Shown: positions 1 through 12,339 of the stretch, in pieces | How positions within the stretch are numbered: the stretch's first letter is position 1 | How the letters are laid out: the number at the start of each line of letters is the position of its first letter | Source: Pelobates cultripes | Taxonomy: Eukaryota; Chordata; Amphibia; Anura; Pelobatidae | DNA length: 64,000 nucleotides | Direction of reading: 5' to 3' | NCBI GenBank assembly: GCA_933207985.1 | Contig: OW240916.1 | Coordinates: 301,629,561 to 301,693,560 of the forward strand | The notes under the pieces: generated by a model | The model's input: the letters and a program-made list of their open reading frames with translations, nothing else | Told to the model about the DNA's origin: nothing | Database searches by the model: none | Made by a program: the position numbers and the translations under genes

Positions 1-814
1 AAGCCTATTCAGGTGAGCATTTCTACTGCAAGTCGGACTGCCAGGGGGCATGCAAGGTTTAGACCAAATGCCTAGCGTGTCATTTGTTGTGAGCATTGAC
101 ATTTCATGTCCGCCAATCAATGGATTGTATAGTGTGACGCTAGTAGCTCCGCCCTAACTGTACCGTATCATTTCCTATGAACCTTCATCTGAAGGGGGCC
201 TAGGATTGGTTTGGTTCGGTTGTATGGGCCACTTTCATAATGGAAACACTCAAAATAGCGAACCGAACTGTTCCGCTCAGTGGAAACGAGGCATAAGTTA
301 TCTTTTACTAACTGTCTCCTGAATTTTTATCGCTAATTCTGTACCAATCATTACATATAACTGTTAAATTGTGAATAGAAATTTGCATGCTAACAATTTT
401 GTAGTTACAAAAGATATGCTTTTTAAAGTTCCTTGATATCTATTTATTATTATTCTTTTTTTAATTGAAGGAATTACCTATACCTAAAATATAAACTCAA
501 AATAATACTCCCCTCTCCTGAGCATGATCTTTTGAAAAATTGTTTGTCTTTATGTATTCTTGATGAAGCTAACTTTCTTCTCCTACTCTGGATAAGTCCC
601 AGGCTGCTGGTAGGAGAGATGCTTCAGAGGGTTACTGCTGTCACCCAACATTTTGATATTTAAAAGTACACTCTTTGGTTTTGTTGTTCAAATGCTGTTC
701 CTTTTCTCAGGTTGTGTTTACGTTTGCCAGAGATCAGACCTCTAATGGCTGTAAGACTGAGAGGCACTTACTTCTTCGAAAATCAAATGTCTTCAATTGT
801 CACACCGCATGATG

Positions 815-1290
815 ACACTGAATGCAGTTAATGGAGCTCTAGTGTCCGGAATACAAGCATGCATTCCTGACACTAGGGCTGGAATGCAGTAATAGGTTCC
901 TGGTACCTTTCTCTTATGCCGAATCAGTCTTGCCATGGCTGGCCCTGCCTCCTTGGCTGAAATCAGTTATAATCTAAGCCAATCCAATGTGTTTTCCCAT
1001 AGAAAATGCATTGGGAGGCTATTGCAGATGTGTAGCAAAATGCTACGCTGGGCCAATCTGCATTTCCTTGTAGAGTTGCTGAACGCCCTGTGTTGGACAC
1101 TGTGCAGCACTGACACAGGAAGCACTTCTAGTGGCAGTCTCAGTGACGGCCACTAGAGTTGTAACTAGCCACAAATGTAAACACTGCCTTTTCTCTGCAA
1201 AGGCTGCAGACACATGCTATATTAAAAAAAAACAACAACAAAAAACACTATATTAAGCTGTAGTGGGTCTGGTGAATATAGTGTCCCTTT
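815..1290. mobile_element. T2-type MITE remnant
   Basis: The right end tatagtgtcccttt (to 1290) is the standard terminus of the commonest MITE in this window, preceded by the subterminal ttaagctgtagt. The final TTAA is mutated. The interior holds the usual segment with cattgggaggct and gccaatc. The left boundary is approximate. Confidence 0.6.
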
Positions 1291-1692
1291 CATGCCAAAT
1301 TAATCCAAGATTATGGCGATCTTAGAAGCAGAGCGCCTGCTGCTTGGAGATTGTACCTGTGATGGAATAAAGGAAAGTTTTTAATGTTTTTCTAGGAGTG
1401 ATCTGAATATAAAGCATTGGAACACTCTTAAGATTAAAAAAAAAAATGTAATTCTAATCTTTCTTTAACTGCACGTCTTTCTGATTGTGTAATTTTCTGT
1501 CTATTGGGAAATAGGCAGCCCTCTAAAATGATCAGTTTAGCTTTGTAGTGATACCTTAGTTTGCCCACTCTAGAGCATGAACATTTCTTGTTGGAGTTAA
1601 AGTGGATTTGTCACTTCTTGGATTTTCCCCAAACCCAGTGGCTCACTATTAAATGAATGCCCACAACACATGCTCTTGTACTGCATTTGATA

Positions 1693-2182
1693 TTAAAGGC
1701 GCCGGGAGCCTTGTGAAGCCGCGCCCCCTTTTTCGTCAAAATGACGAAATAGGCGGACACGAGCAGGGAGCAATCAGACGCTTCCATTTGGAATCGTCAT
1801 TGCTCCCTTGTGCGCATGTGCGGCTTTGCCGCATATGCACACATACTTCAGAGGGCGGTATTCATGAAGTCCTGAGCGCATTACCGCGCATGTGACTGAC
1901 AGCTCAGCTCGCGGTCTTTGCCCGCCCACAGAAGAGAGAAGGTGCGCGCACACAGTGCCTTCTCTCTCCTGCACACGTCTGATGTGTACAAGGCCTTTTT
2001 ATCCCCTACATGATAGGAAGTCCCTCTGGTGGCCACTGGAGGTATTCCTATCAATCAATGTAAACACTGTATTTTCTCTGAAAATACAGTGTTTACATTA
2101 GATTGCCTGCAGGGAGCTATAGATCATACCTGAACAACTACATTAAGCTGTAGTTGTTCAGGTGACTATAGTGTCCCTTTAA
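1693..2182. mobile_element. T2-type MITE, TTAA to TTAA
   Basis: Begins ttaaaggcgcc and ends gtgactatagtgtccctttaa. A subterminal palindrome ctgaacaactacattaag / ctgtagttgttcag lies inside the right end. T2 MITEs are non-autonomous DNA elements of the Kolobok group that insert at TTAA. Its right TTAA doubles as the left TTAA of the next element. Confidence 0.7.
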
Positions 2183-2595
2183 AGGATCACTATAGTTTCA
2201 GGAAAACAAAGCGGTTTTCCTGACACTATAGTGCCTTGAGGGTGCTCCCACCCTCAGGGTTCCCATCCCGTGGCGCTGAAGGGGTTAAAACCCCATCAGC
2301 CACTTACCTTAATTCAGCACCAGGCTCCCTCGGCGCTGGTGACCTCTACTCCCCCGCCGACGTCAGCTCCCTCGTCCGACGTCACTGGAGCCGAATGCGC
2401 ATGCACGTCAAATGCCGCACGTGCATTCAAAGTTTCCATAGGAAAGTATTTCTCAATGCTTTCCTATGGACGCTCTGCGCGATGGAGGTGAAATTCGCCT
2501 CCAGCGTCACAGATGCGCCTCTAGTGGCTGTCCGAAAGACAGCCACTAGAGGCTGGATTAACCCCAAATGTAAATATAGCAGTTTCTTGTGGAAT
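2179..2595. mobile_element. T2-type MITE, long GC-rich subfamily, 3' truncated
   Basis: Starts ttaaaggatcactatag and carries the same interior as the complete copies at 8637 and 38548: tagtgccttgagggtgc, tgaatgcgcatgc-like segment, the tttcctatggacgct core, and the gcctctagtggctgtc hairpin. The right terminus is missing. Several CpG sites survive. Confidence 0.75.
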
Positions 2596-2639
2596 GCTGG
2601 TGTCAGACTACAGAAGTATCTACCTACACCATAATCCTT

Positions 2640-2990
2640 CAATAAGATTTATTCTGATAAAAGTGACAGGTAACTCTAAGAACAATAGCAACCACAGTGT
2701 GCAATTGTGGTTTTGTGTGCCCATGCTGAAGCGCTTTATGTGTGAAGAATGTATCTTACACCTACTTGCTGCCAATCACTTATAGTTTAGCTCAGTGGAG
2801 CTAAACACAAGAAGCTGCAAATGCACAGAGTTCCTGCCTTGCTAGACTTTTCATTGAGCTGCATTGGGAAGTCTGTGATTGGACAGACACAGAAAGCCTG
2901 GACCAGGTTAGAAGGTGAGAGCTTGCAAAGGTTTCAGACAATGAATCTGCAGTTTTTTTAAACCTACCCACCCAATGAAAAAAAATCTAT
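2640..2990. mobile_element. Remnant of GGAGTGTCC-type MITE
   Basis: Interior similarity to the elements at 12340 and 23608: gtgaagaatgtatctta, tagctcagtggagctaaac, cattgagctgcattggga and a gcagagaaagcctg-like segment. No clear termini. Confidence 0.4.
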
Positions 2991-3273
2991 GATTAAAGGT
3001 ATGTTTTCTTTAGGGATTTAGCTACTAAACAGTTATTTTTATTTGTCCATTAGCGTCTTCCTGTTAGCGGAAGTTCCTAATTCAGCATTGGATATCAATT
3101 CTGTCTAGCTTTCACATTTTTTACAAATACATTCCATCCAATTCTGACAGAATTTGATTTCTTAAAAGTGTTTGAAAACCATTTGACTCTTAACAGCAGA
3201 ATGGGGCCAGGTGATTCTTGGCACCATAAACACTACGGCAGGTTGTAGCTGTCTTGTTGCTTGAAGTGTTCAT

Positions 3274-3334
3274 TTAATCCCTTAAAGACACATGACATGA
3301 TATGATTCCCGAAGTTTGGTCCTTAAGGGGTTAA
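3274..3334. repeat. Short TTAACCCC-ended palindromic repeat (61 bp)
   Basis: Begins ttaatcccttaaagacaca and ends ttggtccttaaggggttaa. It is a minimal copy of a dispersed family with TTAACCCCTTAAGG ends; similar copies lie at 10576 and 24504. The TTAA flanks suggest a DNA transposon. Confidence 0.65.
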
Positions 3335-5405
3335 ATAATCTGCGTGAAAGTAACAGATTACATTCCCTAACCCTTTCTGATGTGGCATATTTTACATTTC
3401 CTGTGTGTTGAAGCAAAACATTTAACTATAATGTGAACAGATGGTGTTTTGCTGTTGGATATATGTAAACAGTTGATTGGTACATGTAAAGTTCTAACTA
3501 AGAGCACAAACATGATTAGACCCTCTTTAATTCCTTAAGGACAAAGACTGCTTTAGTTGTTTGGAACATAAACAGTCAATCTATTATGACACTTTTTCTG
3601 TGTTTGTCCGCTATAATTAACCTCTGCACCCACATATCCCTTATACATGACTGACAGATTTACTTTAATACCAGATTTTTGTGTGCACAGTATGTATATT
3701 TAATATGAATAAATCTAAAGTAATTTGGAAACTTTTTTTTAATTAGTTTTTGTAATTTTTGCATAACTAAGTCAGGTACAGAAAATTACCAGGATTACTT
3801 ATTTTTCTCGGTTTGGGGAAGGAATCATATGACTACAGTTTTCTTTTTTATTTTTATCTGTCCCAGAGATTAGTTTTTTAGTTTTTTTTTGTGTGTGCTG
3901 TTTATACCGGGGCAGGCAAACTTTGTCGCTCCAGATGTTGTGGACCACATCTCCAATGATGTTTTGCCTGCTTTATGGATGTAATAGCCATAAAGACACA
4001 AACGTAACAGTACTGTTGGTCTTGAAGACTGCTTTACAACAATTTGCTTAAATTCATACTTTTATAGTTGAAATCATTTTACAATTAATATTGCTAATCT
4101 TGCAGTTTCATTTTCATATGAGTAGTCCAGCTAGGGAGAGCTGGGCTGCACGTGCCTTGGTGACTGGTTTTGGTCAGACCACTCAAAAGCAGTTTGACCA
4201 AGAATCCAGGACTATGCCCACTGCAACCACTTTGAGCATGTCGCGGTTTATGGTGCTTAATCTGTTCTTATAAATGCAGAGTGGGTGACTCATCAAGTCA
4301 GGCACTGTGTGCAGTAATAACATATTGCCTTATTTATTCTTTCTGTAGATACATGAACTATGGCTTCCAGACATTGGTAAACCGCAAATCCTATAGAACA
4401 TTAATACAAGAATTTTAACAAAGATTAAAAACGGTTTATTAATAAAATATGTAGTACCCCAAGCTGCTTGTCTTGTAGATGTACATGGCTGCCATCAGAG
4501 TTGTTTTGTAAAGGAAAGAAAATGTTTGATACTACTGCCGAAAGTTATATTAATGTATATATTTTTTTCAAGTTAGAAATAAAGAAATTGTATGATATAC
4601 TGTGTAATAAATGGGCAAATGTTTTGATAAGACTACATGGTGGAGAAATAAAACCTTTTGAAGTTAGCCTTTTCCATGGAATCAGATTTGTCATTGTTGA
4701 CATACTTGCACGGCTCAAGATTGACTAAGGGCTGTGATTCTTTTACCAAAAGTTTTACCAAAAGTTGTTTTTACTTGACATGTCCGGCATGTGAAATCAG
4801 TTACCTTACTCACTACATTGCTGTATACATTCAACTGTGTTTACAGGGGTGAGGGATTAAGGAAATGTCACTTCCAGGGAAGTGACATCTCTGCTTTATT
4901 TGTGATTATATTGCTTATGAAAAGTGTGTAACTTGTAAGATAAATAATCTTGTTTATGTAAACAAGTATGAACATGGTCATCAAATAATGAAAAACTGGT
5001 TTATCACTAACCTTTTTCATAGAAAGCAAAATTACTGCTCCCAGCCAATTAATTTGAACCCATTAAATACCAGCAACATATTCGGGGTTAACCGAGATTC
5101 ATTTTTCAGAGCCGATACTGATGTTGATAACTGGTACAGCTATTCTGCACGTTTAAAGTTTTCAAAGTAACACAATCTCTACACAAATGTACCATTACCT
5201 GAACACATGTTTTTGTTTTAAATTTAAAACATAGCGGTACTCTTATAATTTAAATTATTTTGCATATTATGTAGACTTTTTTTATTCCCATATGAGGAAT
5301 CCAGCAAGGGAGGGTAGAGCATGACTTTGGGTTTGGTCACACTACCCAAAAGCAATTTAACCTAGAATCTGTTAAAATATATATAGATGTAGACGACCTG
5401 AGAAA

Positions 5406-5467
5406 GAGGAATAAAATATACCACCTAGGATTTTCTCATCCTTAATGGGTAGTATATTTTATTCCTC
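5406..5467. repeat. Foldback, 19-bp arms
   Basis: The arms gaggaataaaatataccac and gtagtatattttattcctc are complementary at 18 of 19 positions with a short loop. It lies beside the LINE remnant and may be part of another small inverted-repeat element. Confidence 0.6.
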
Positions 5468-5599
5468 ATCCTCTGGTCCTATACCAGAGGCCTGGGAGTA
5501 TGAGAGTTCTGCGCAGTATCTGAGGTGTTCAGAGAACTGCACTTTTCTGGACAACAATCTCAGATGTCCCACCTGCAGTCTGTTGAAGCCACACACCCA

Positions 5600-6300
5600 A
5601 ACTGGGAGTCACAGCCCTGAGTGCTCCATTCACAACTGGTACTACTACATCCTTTCTAGCTCTTCTTTCAGTTCTTGGCAGTTGTCCATCTTCTCATGTT
5701 CCTTCTTCCTGATGTTATAGTCAGTGGGTATTGCCACATTTACAACAACTGCAGTCTTCTTCTTGTTTACCACCACATTGTCAGGTTGTTTGGCCAGTAC
5801 ATGTCTGTCTGGATCTGGAAGTCCCACAGGATCTTATCCCTATCATTCTCAACTACCTGCTGTGGTATCGCCCATCTGAGCCTAGGCAGGTTCAGCCCAT
5901 ATCCTGAGCAGGTGTTTTGGTTCACAATCCCAGCAACTTGGTTGTGTCTTTCAGCGTATGCTGTTCCTGCTAACATTCTTGCAACTGGCAACTATTTGCT
6001 GGATTGTCTCTGAGGCCTCTTTGCACAGTCTGCACCTTGGGTCTTGCCTCTGTGGCAGACCCTTACCGCTATCAATCTGGTGTTGAGTACCTGTTCCTGC
6101 GCTGCTAGGATTAATGCCTCAGTGCTGTCTTTCAGTTGTGCCTTTTTCAACCACTGGTAGGATTTTGTCATGTGAAACACATCCACTATCTGCTGGAGGT
6201 ACACCCAATGGAGAGGGTTTTCTTGCCATGGAACCTCCTCCTTTTCTGCATCCTCCATCTATTGGCATTCCCTTAGCACTTCATCTTTGGGAGCCATCTT
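5600..6300 (-). pseudogene. Decayed LINE ORF with restriction-like endonuclease (R2/R4/Dong-like group)
   Basis: Three overlapping reverse-strand frames make up one former coding region, broken by frameshifts. Upstream part: SYQWLKKAQLKDSTEALILA. Then, in another frame, a zinc-knuckle start DPRCRLCKEASETIQ (about 6001-6050). Then AGTAYAERHNQVAGIV, KILWDFQIQTD, and the endonuclease segment KQPDNVVVNKKKTAVVV followed by NVAIP. The PD...D catalytic pair ends in Asn at 5738-5740, where this family normally has Asp. It is therefore dead. The family call comes from motif memory, not from a search. Confidence 0.7.
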
Positions 6301-7194
6301 TGTGATGTAGCTAGGGCAAGAGATGCTGCTTAGATGAGTAAGGTTTGTAATATCATTGCTGTCCTGAAGAACAAGGGAAATTCTTTTTTTTATTAAATGT
6401 TTTTATTTGCTAGCACATTGTATAAACTAAATGTAATGTACATAACATCTAGCTAAATGTGTGTTAATAACAGGCACACATAATCAGTGTTCCAGTGAAG
6501 TACTAAATGTACTAAGATTTCCCCCCCCCACCCCCTTAATCATGGATTAAATTAATCTCAAATTTTCAGTGCTATTACTGCAAGAGATTTGCATCACTGC
6601 AAATTTGAGTCTTCTGTGGGAAAAGCTAGTCTTATGGTTTGACTGGTGTGTGCAGATCCTTGTTTAACAATGTATTGACTATCCAATGACTTTAGATGGA
6701 AGGGGTTTTCAGTCACTTTTTGCCCCCACGATAAGGATCTTGTAATACATTTGTTTTACCCATTAAAACATTGTGACTCAAAATGTACACTGGCCATAAA
6801 TAAACAAAGAAGCAAACCCGTTTAGTAGTAATTTCATTATGCATGTTATTTCATTGGTAGACTTTTGGTTTGATGTGCTTTCATTATGAGTTTTCCAGTT
6901 GTAATACGTTTTACCTGTCCACCTTTTTCTGATTTTTTTTTTTTTTTTTAATTTGGTTTACATCCATAACCAATAGGAGAAGCTCTGTATGTGTACTCGC
7001 ATGACTTTGCGTGCGCATAATTTTTCTTTGGTAAAGTGCCAGTAATGGACACTTTCTTATTTTTTTATTTATTTTATTTTTTTTTTTTTTAATAAATTCT
7101 TTTAATTTTTCACAAATACAAATAGACATAAAACAAACATTCATACCCATGTCTAAGGCAAAGGAAAGGTTTTTGTACTGTAAGAACAATCAGG

Positions 7195-7485
7195 ATGTGG
7201 AATTCTCAGCCTGAAGTGGTTTTATCAAACAGCTACTAGATGCATACTTGCAAAAACAGAATATTCAAGGATATAATCTTTCAATGTAGGGTAATAACTG
7301 CTTGATTCAAGGATCAATCTGCCATTCTGGGGTCAAGAAGGAATTTTTTTCCTAGCTTGTTGCAAAATTGTGCTTCAAACTGGGTTTTTTTTGCCTTCTT
7401 TTAGATCAACAGCAAAAAACAAATGTGAGGTAGGCTGAACTTGATGGACGCAAGTCTCTTTCCAGCTATTTAACTTTGTAACATC
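7195..7485. repeat. Dispersed repeat (unclassified)
   Basis: The segments gaaggaatttttttcct, ttgccttcttttagatcaac and gctgaacttgatggacgc resemble a repeat seen widely in amphibian genomes. The boundaries and superfamily are not clear to me. Confidence 0.4.
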
Positions 7486-7599
7486 TTTGTTATATTCTAA
7501 ATAATTATTCAAATATATTAAAACATGCATAAAAAAAACTACATAACAGAAGAAGCTGTTTTGGCCCAGGTGCTATTATATCTTAAAGTTCAATTAGGG

Positions 7600-9410
7600 T
7601 CCTACTCTATTTTGTTAACCCAATCTTGCCAAAAAATGTCTTTTTGGAGCATTCATGAATGGGATGCTTAGATCTCTTTCCATCTTTATCTGGACTTTAA
7701 TTTGTTCTTTAATGGGTTCCCATGCAAACTCTTGGTTATTTTTTTCAGTTTCGTGCCAATATAGTTTTATAAGCAATAAAACAATGTATAATAAAATTCT
7801 GATGTTTGAATGACATATTTGGCCAATGCATATGCAACAATGCAACTTCAGGTTTTCTATCTAACATTATTCCAGTCTTATCCCTAATAAATCTATATAA
7901 TTTTATTACATTCTGAATATTCGGGCAGCTCCACCAAATGTGGAGAAATGACCCCTCCTCCTTGTCGCATCTCCAACACTTTGCCGAAGCACCTGGATAC
8001 ATCTTAGCTAATCTTTTTGGAACCAGATACCACCTATTCATACGTTTATAATAAATTTCTACTAAGTTCAAACATTGTACTTGGTTACACGTGTTATTGA
8101 TTGTCTTACACCAAATGTTGCTGATCTAATAAACAATTAAGATATTTTTCACATTTGTTCTTTTGGGGAAAGCTTAATGAATAATGTTTCTAATAACCTC
8201 TATTGATTTTGCTAAAGCCTTTGGGACGACCTCCCTTGAGAAAAGGAATTATAAAAACTTTAGGGATCTCATAGTATCCCTGGAGAGGTGTTTCAGCAAG
8301 CAGTTCCTGACTCTTAAATATGCAAACCTCTCAGTATCGGGTAACTGGGATGTTTGCACAATAGATTTGAATGTCATTAACTTATCTTGAATTAGTATCT
8401 GTGACGCTTTGTATATTCCTTAGTCTTTCCATCCAACCAGGGATACATTTTCCACATTTACCTCTATCTCTAAACTTGAGGAATCAAAAATTGCATATCT
8501 AAGACCTATTTTTAATTTTATTTCTTCCCAGACCGGAAATAACTGGGCCCGTATTATTAATATTAATACCCATTTTTTTTTTCAATTCCAAATCAAGCCC
8601 TCAGTGTGTTTAAGACCCAAATCTTTCATTTCTATTTTAAAGGACCACTATAGTGCCAGGAAAACATACTCGTGCCTCCACCCTCAGGGACCCCCTCCCG
8701 CCTGGCTCTGGAAAGGGGAAAAGGTGTTAAACTTACCTTTTTCCAGCGCTGGGCGGAGAGCTCTCCTCCCCGTCGGCTGAATGCGCACGCGCGGCAAGAG
8801 CTGCGCGCTCATTCAGCCGGTCACATAGGAAAGCATTCATAATGCTTTCCTATGGACGCTGGCGTGCTCTCTCTGTGAAAATCACAGTGAGAAGCACGCA
8901 AGCGCCTCTAGTGGCTGTCAATCAGACAGCCACTAGAGGGTTAGGGGGAAGGCTTAACCCATTCATAAACATAGCAGTTTCTCTGAAACTATGTTTATGA
9001 AAAAATGGGTTAACCCTAGCTGGACTTGGCACCCAGACCACTTCATTAAGCTGAAGTGGTCTGGGTGCCTAGAGTGGTCCTTTAAGCCAGCCTTCATCCT
9101 TAGCTGTTACTGTCTGAGATCTATAGAAATGGACAATTACATTCGCCCAATACATAAATCTTATATTAGGAAAATTCAGTCCCCCATCTTTTGTTTTCAA
9201 GGATAAAGTATTTCTACAAATTCTATTTTTTTTTCCTTTTATTAATAAAGTTTTCCAAGATATTTTGCAATATTGTTAACCAGCTATCAGGCATTTTGAG
9301 AGGTAACATTTGGAATAAGTAATTCCATTTAGGGATAATATAAGAATTAATAACATTAATGCGACCTGCCCAAGTAATCTGTATATTTCGCCAAGTTGTA
9401 ATGGACATTT
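7600..9410 (-). pseudogene. Decayed L1-type LINE, 3' part of ORF2, split by a MITE
   Basis: The reverse strand from 9408 reads TTWRNIQITWAGRINVINSY and YLFQMLPLKMP, the segment after the reverse transcriptase of L1 ORF2. From 8071 it reads RWYLVPKRLAKMYPG and then CWRCDKEEGSFLHIWWSCP, a C-X2-C-X8-H-X4-C knuckle typical of the L1 ORF2 C-terminus (first Cys at 7976-7978). Many stops lie between. A T2-type MITE (8637-9085) interrupts it. It is a dead, 5'-truncated copy inside RASA1 intron 1, antisense to the gene. Confidence 0.75.
8637..9085. mobile_element. T2-type MITE, complete, 449 bp
   Basis: Flanked by TTAA (8637-8640, 9082-9085). Ends ttaaaggaccactatagtgc and ctagagtggtcctttaa are inverted repeats. 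A subterminal palindrome, cagaccacttcattaagctg / gaagtggtctgg, sits near the right end. Internal hairpins: cctctagtggctgtca / cagccactagagg and gcattcataatgctttcc. It is inserted in the L1 remnant. Confidence 0.85.
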
Positions 9411-9992
9411 TCTGAGCAGTAATTAACCCCTTAATTTCCAGACATTAGACAAATTCTTTTGTATCTTAAAACGTGTGGCATGTTCAACTATGTTGTTGTC
9501 CAGCTAAAGACTTTTAAATATACGTGACTAGTGGCATTGTATGTTTCTTAATAACCTGCTTTATTCAGCCGTTCATCTCCTCTGCCCCTTGTTACTAACT
9601 CCTGAGAAGACCGGTTTGGCTTAATTGTAGGCAAATAATGACTTGCCTTCACACAGAAAAATGAGATGGAGAATGTTCTTCAAAAGAGGGTTGGGCAATT
9701 GGAATTGTATTTCAACAACATCATGAAGGCTGCAGGTTTGCCAGCCTTGCTTTGAATCGTACTTTACCATTATTACTCCTCCTTTGTTTTTCTTTTTCAG
9801 TGGATTTTAAAAAAAATAAAATAAAATGTCCTTACCTCAAAATGTATTCTATCAGTGCAACTATTGCAGAATATGCCTATAATGGAATAGGTATATTCTG
9901 CAATAGTATATATTTTCCAATTTTTATTTAACACATAAAAACGAAATCTTGTGGTCTGTTTTCCACGATGAACGACTGGGTATCATGTAAAA

Positions 9993-10520
9993 TTAAAGGG
10001 ACACTATAGTTACCAAAACAACAGCTTAATGTAGTTGTTCTGGTAAGTATATTCCTTCCCTGCAGGCATTTCCATGTAAACACTGCCTTTTCAGTGTGTA
10101 AAATCTGTAATTGTTTTTCTCCTTTGTGCATATTGTTATACCATGCCTTCTGTCCTTATCCCAGCTGCTGTATGCATCCAATTAAAAGGGACCCTCCGTG
10201 CACCATCTAAACCTATGGCATAAGAAGACCAGCTTGCACAAAGTTATGTATAGCTGCAGTAATTGTGAAAAAAATACTGTTGCTGTAAGCCCACTTACTA
10301 AACAACACATGCCTCAAGAGGAATATATACTTACTCCCCTGCTCAGCCAAATATTTACGCGGCGTATGAATGCAATTCAAATAGAATTCTCATTACAGAC
10401 TTCTTTAACATTTACGGTTACGAAGCCTAAGCTAAGCCGGTTAACATTGAAAAGCCTGCAGGGAATGGCTATAGAAACCAGAACCACTACATTATACTGT
10501 TAACTATAATGTCCCTTTAA
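9993..10520. mobile_element. T2-type MITE, 528 bp
   Basis: Starts ttaaagggacactatagtta and ends taactataatgtccctttaa, both with TTAA. The tgtagttgttctgg and gtttccatgtaaacactgcc-like subterminal parts match other copies. The middle contains sequence not seen in the other copies, perhaps an older insertion. Confidence 0.75.
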
Positions 10521-10575
10521 CATATAGGATGTACGCAAATGAAATCTGAAAATAAAATGTCACTTATAGATTTGT

Positions 10576-10731
10576 TTAACCGTTTAAAGACCAAGGATCT
10601 CTTGAGATGCAATGATATTGTGACCAATAAGGTTTTGCCATAAGTTCATCCATTCTGTTTAAGTGCGCCCATAAATTAGAGATCTGCACTGCGTGACGGC
10701 ATAGGCAGTCATGTTTTCCTTAAGGGGTTAA
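10576..10731. repeat. TTAACCCC-ended repeat, 156 bp
   Basis: Starts ttaaccgtttaaagaccaag and ends ttccttaaggggttaa. The interior (gatctcttgagatgcaatg) differs from the 61- and 71-bp copies, so this is another member or a diverged subfamily. Confidence 0.55.
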
Positions 10732-12339
10732 TATTAATAAGTTGAACTGTAGGACCGTCAGAATGCAGCTCGGGTCCCATGGCCAGTCTTTGTCAGGACA
10801 GTTACCCAAAACTATGGATTGTCCCAGGAACTAAAGTTGTACTGACAACCTTTTATTGTGAGTAATATCAGATCTGTGCATATTTTTATAAAGTACGCAA
10901 GGAATAAAACAAATATTTCCCATAAGCGACAAAGTTTTGTTTGCAGTTGTGTTCAAACTGCTTGGGAGCACACTACACTGTCTGCCTACAGAGAGACTCT
11001 TCTAGTTAAAGGAGGAAGAACAGATACAGAAAGACTGGCAAAATTACATAAAGGAAAAGCAGCATAAGACCTTTTCAAACCGCAGGGAGAGAAACATGTC
11101 TGTGCAGATACAGTTCAAAACAGCTGAATTTATCATTACTGTGACCAGCGTGGTTATATTTACTTCCTAAATGGTAATTTGTTTAGTTATTTAAAATGCC
11201 CCCAGGACCAGTGATAGGTCCTAATTGTTACAGTCCAGACACATCATTGGTCCTACACTGGCCAAGTATACATTTTACAAATGAACCATTCTTTCTACAC
11301 AAAGCATCAAATATTTTAATAGTGTATTGATGTTTGTTATACATTAATATATAGAATAATAATCTTTTGTCATAGTTGGCATATTTAGGGTTAATGCTGG
11401 TGTTTATATTGTAATACCACAAACATTTGAATACTTGGCAGGAAGCTTTCGTGGCTGTAAATATTGTTCATGGGATGTGGCTTTTACCACAGGTAGTATG
11501 AGTATTTTTTTATTTAATTTTTTTGTTATTTTTCTTTCTATACCTCAGAACTTTGCACAATACCACCTATCTTGGTGGATTTAATCTTAGTCAGGTGTAT
11601 TGCGTTTCATAATTACCAGTATTTAATTTAACACAATGTTGGCTAATAGATATGTATAGATAGTATGTTGAAGTGTACTCTGTGAAGAGCTTTTCCCTCC
11701 TTGGTGTCTGTAAGACGTTTCTTACAAGCCCAGACATGTTTTCTTATATATTCACTAAATGGCCAGTTGATAAATTTCAGTTGGTAAAGCTTATTTTGCA
11801 ATTCCAATTCTGTCCTACATTTTGAAGTGTTTACATTCCTGCTTACCGTTAAGGTATACCAGTCATGCTGGAATAACTCTCACTGTTATGTCTTTTTCAT
11901 AAAGATAGATATTTCCGGTGAAGGCATACATAAAATAACACTCTGGGCAGCAAAAATTGAAGTGTGTGTCATTTTGTCCTCCTATTAATGCAAAGTTTTG
12001 TTCACATTCAAATGTGATTTGAAAAAAATAAAATGTTTTCTTGCTTTATACATTGACACTATGACTATGCCCTTAGCCATACCCTCTCTTTTCACAAAGC
12101 AACTTTCTCATTAGATAATTTCAGAGTATGTACGTAATCAATGAGAAAACCGTTTGAGCTGAGTTGATGACATCACTGCCCTACAGCTAATTATAGGAGG
12201 ATACTAATTGGCTGTGGGGCAGAATCAAGTCTGCGGCTGTTATTATTCATTGGGTTATCCGGCTCAAAGCTTTAACATTATCTGCCTTAGCCATACACCT
12301 CCAGTTGGGTTCAGGCTGTAGGTGGCCAGCAACCCTTAT

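Noticed and set aside
1..57. Left edge as an exon: either the end of RASA1 exon 1 (attcag then gtgagc) or a LIM-domain-like peptide GEHFYCKSDC before a stop
   Set aside because: The donor-like site has the wrong residues and does not give the expected Pro-rich end with split Gln before W181. The Cys-rich frame is only 19 codons, has no flanking support, and no LIM gene is expected here.
2236..2642. 132-codon frame and its shadows near 2.2-2.6 kb
   Set aside because: It lies wholly within the GC-rich T2-type MITE; the equivalent frame is broken in the other copies.
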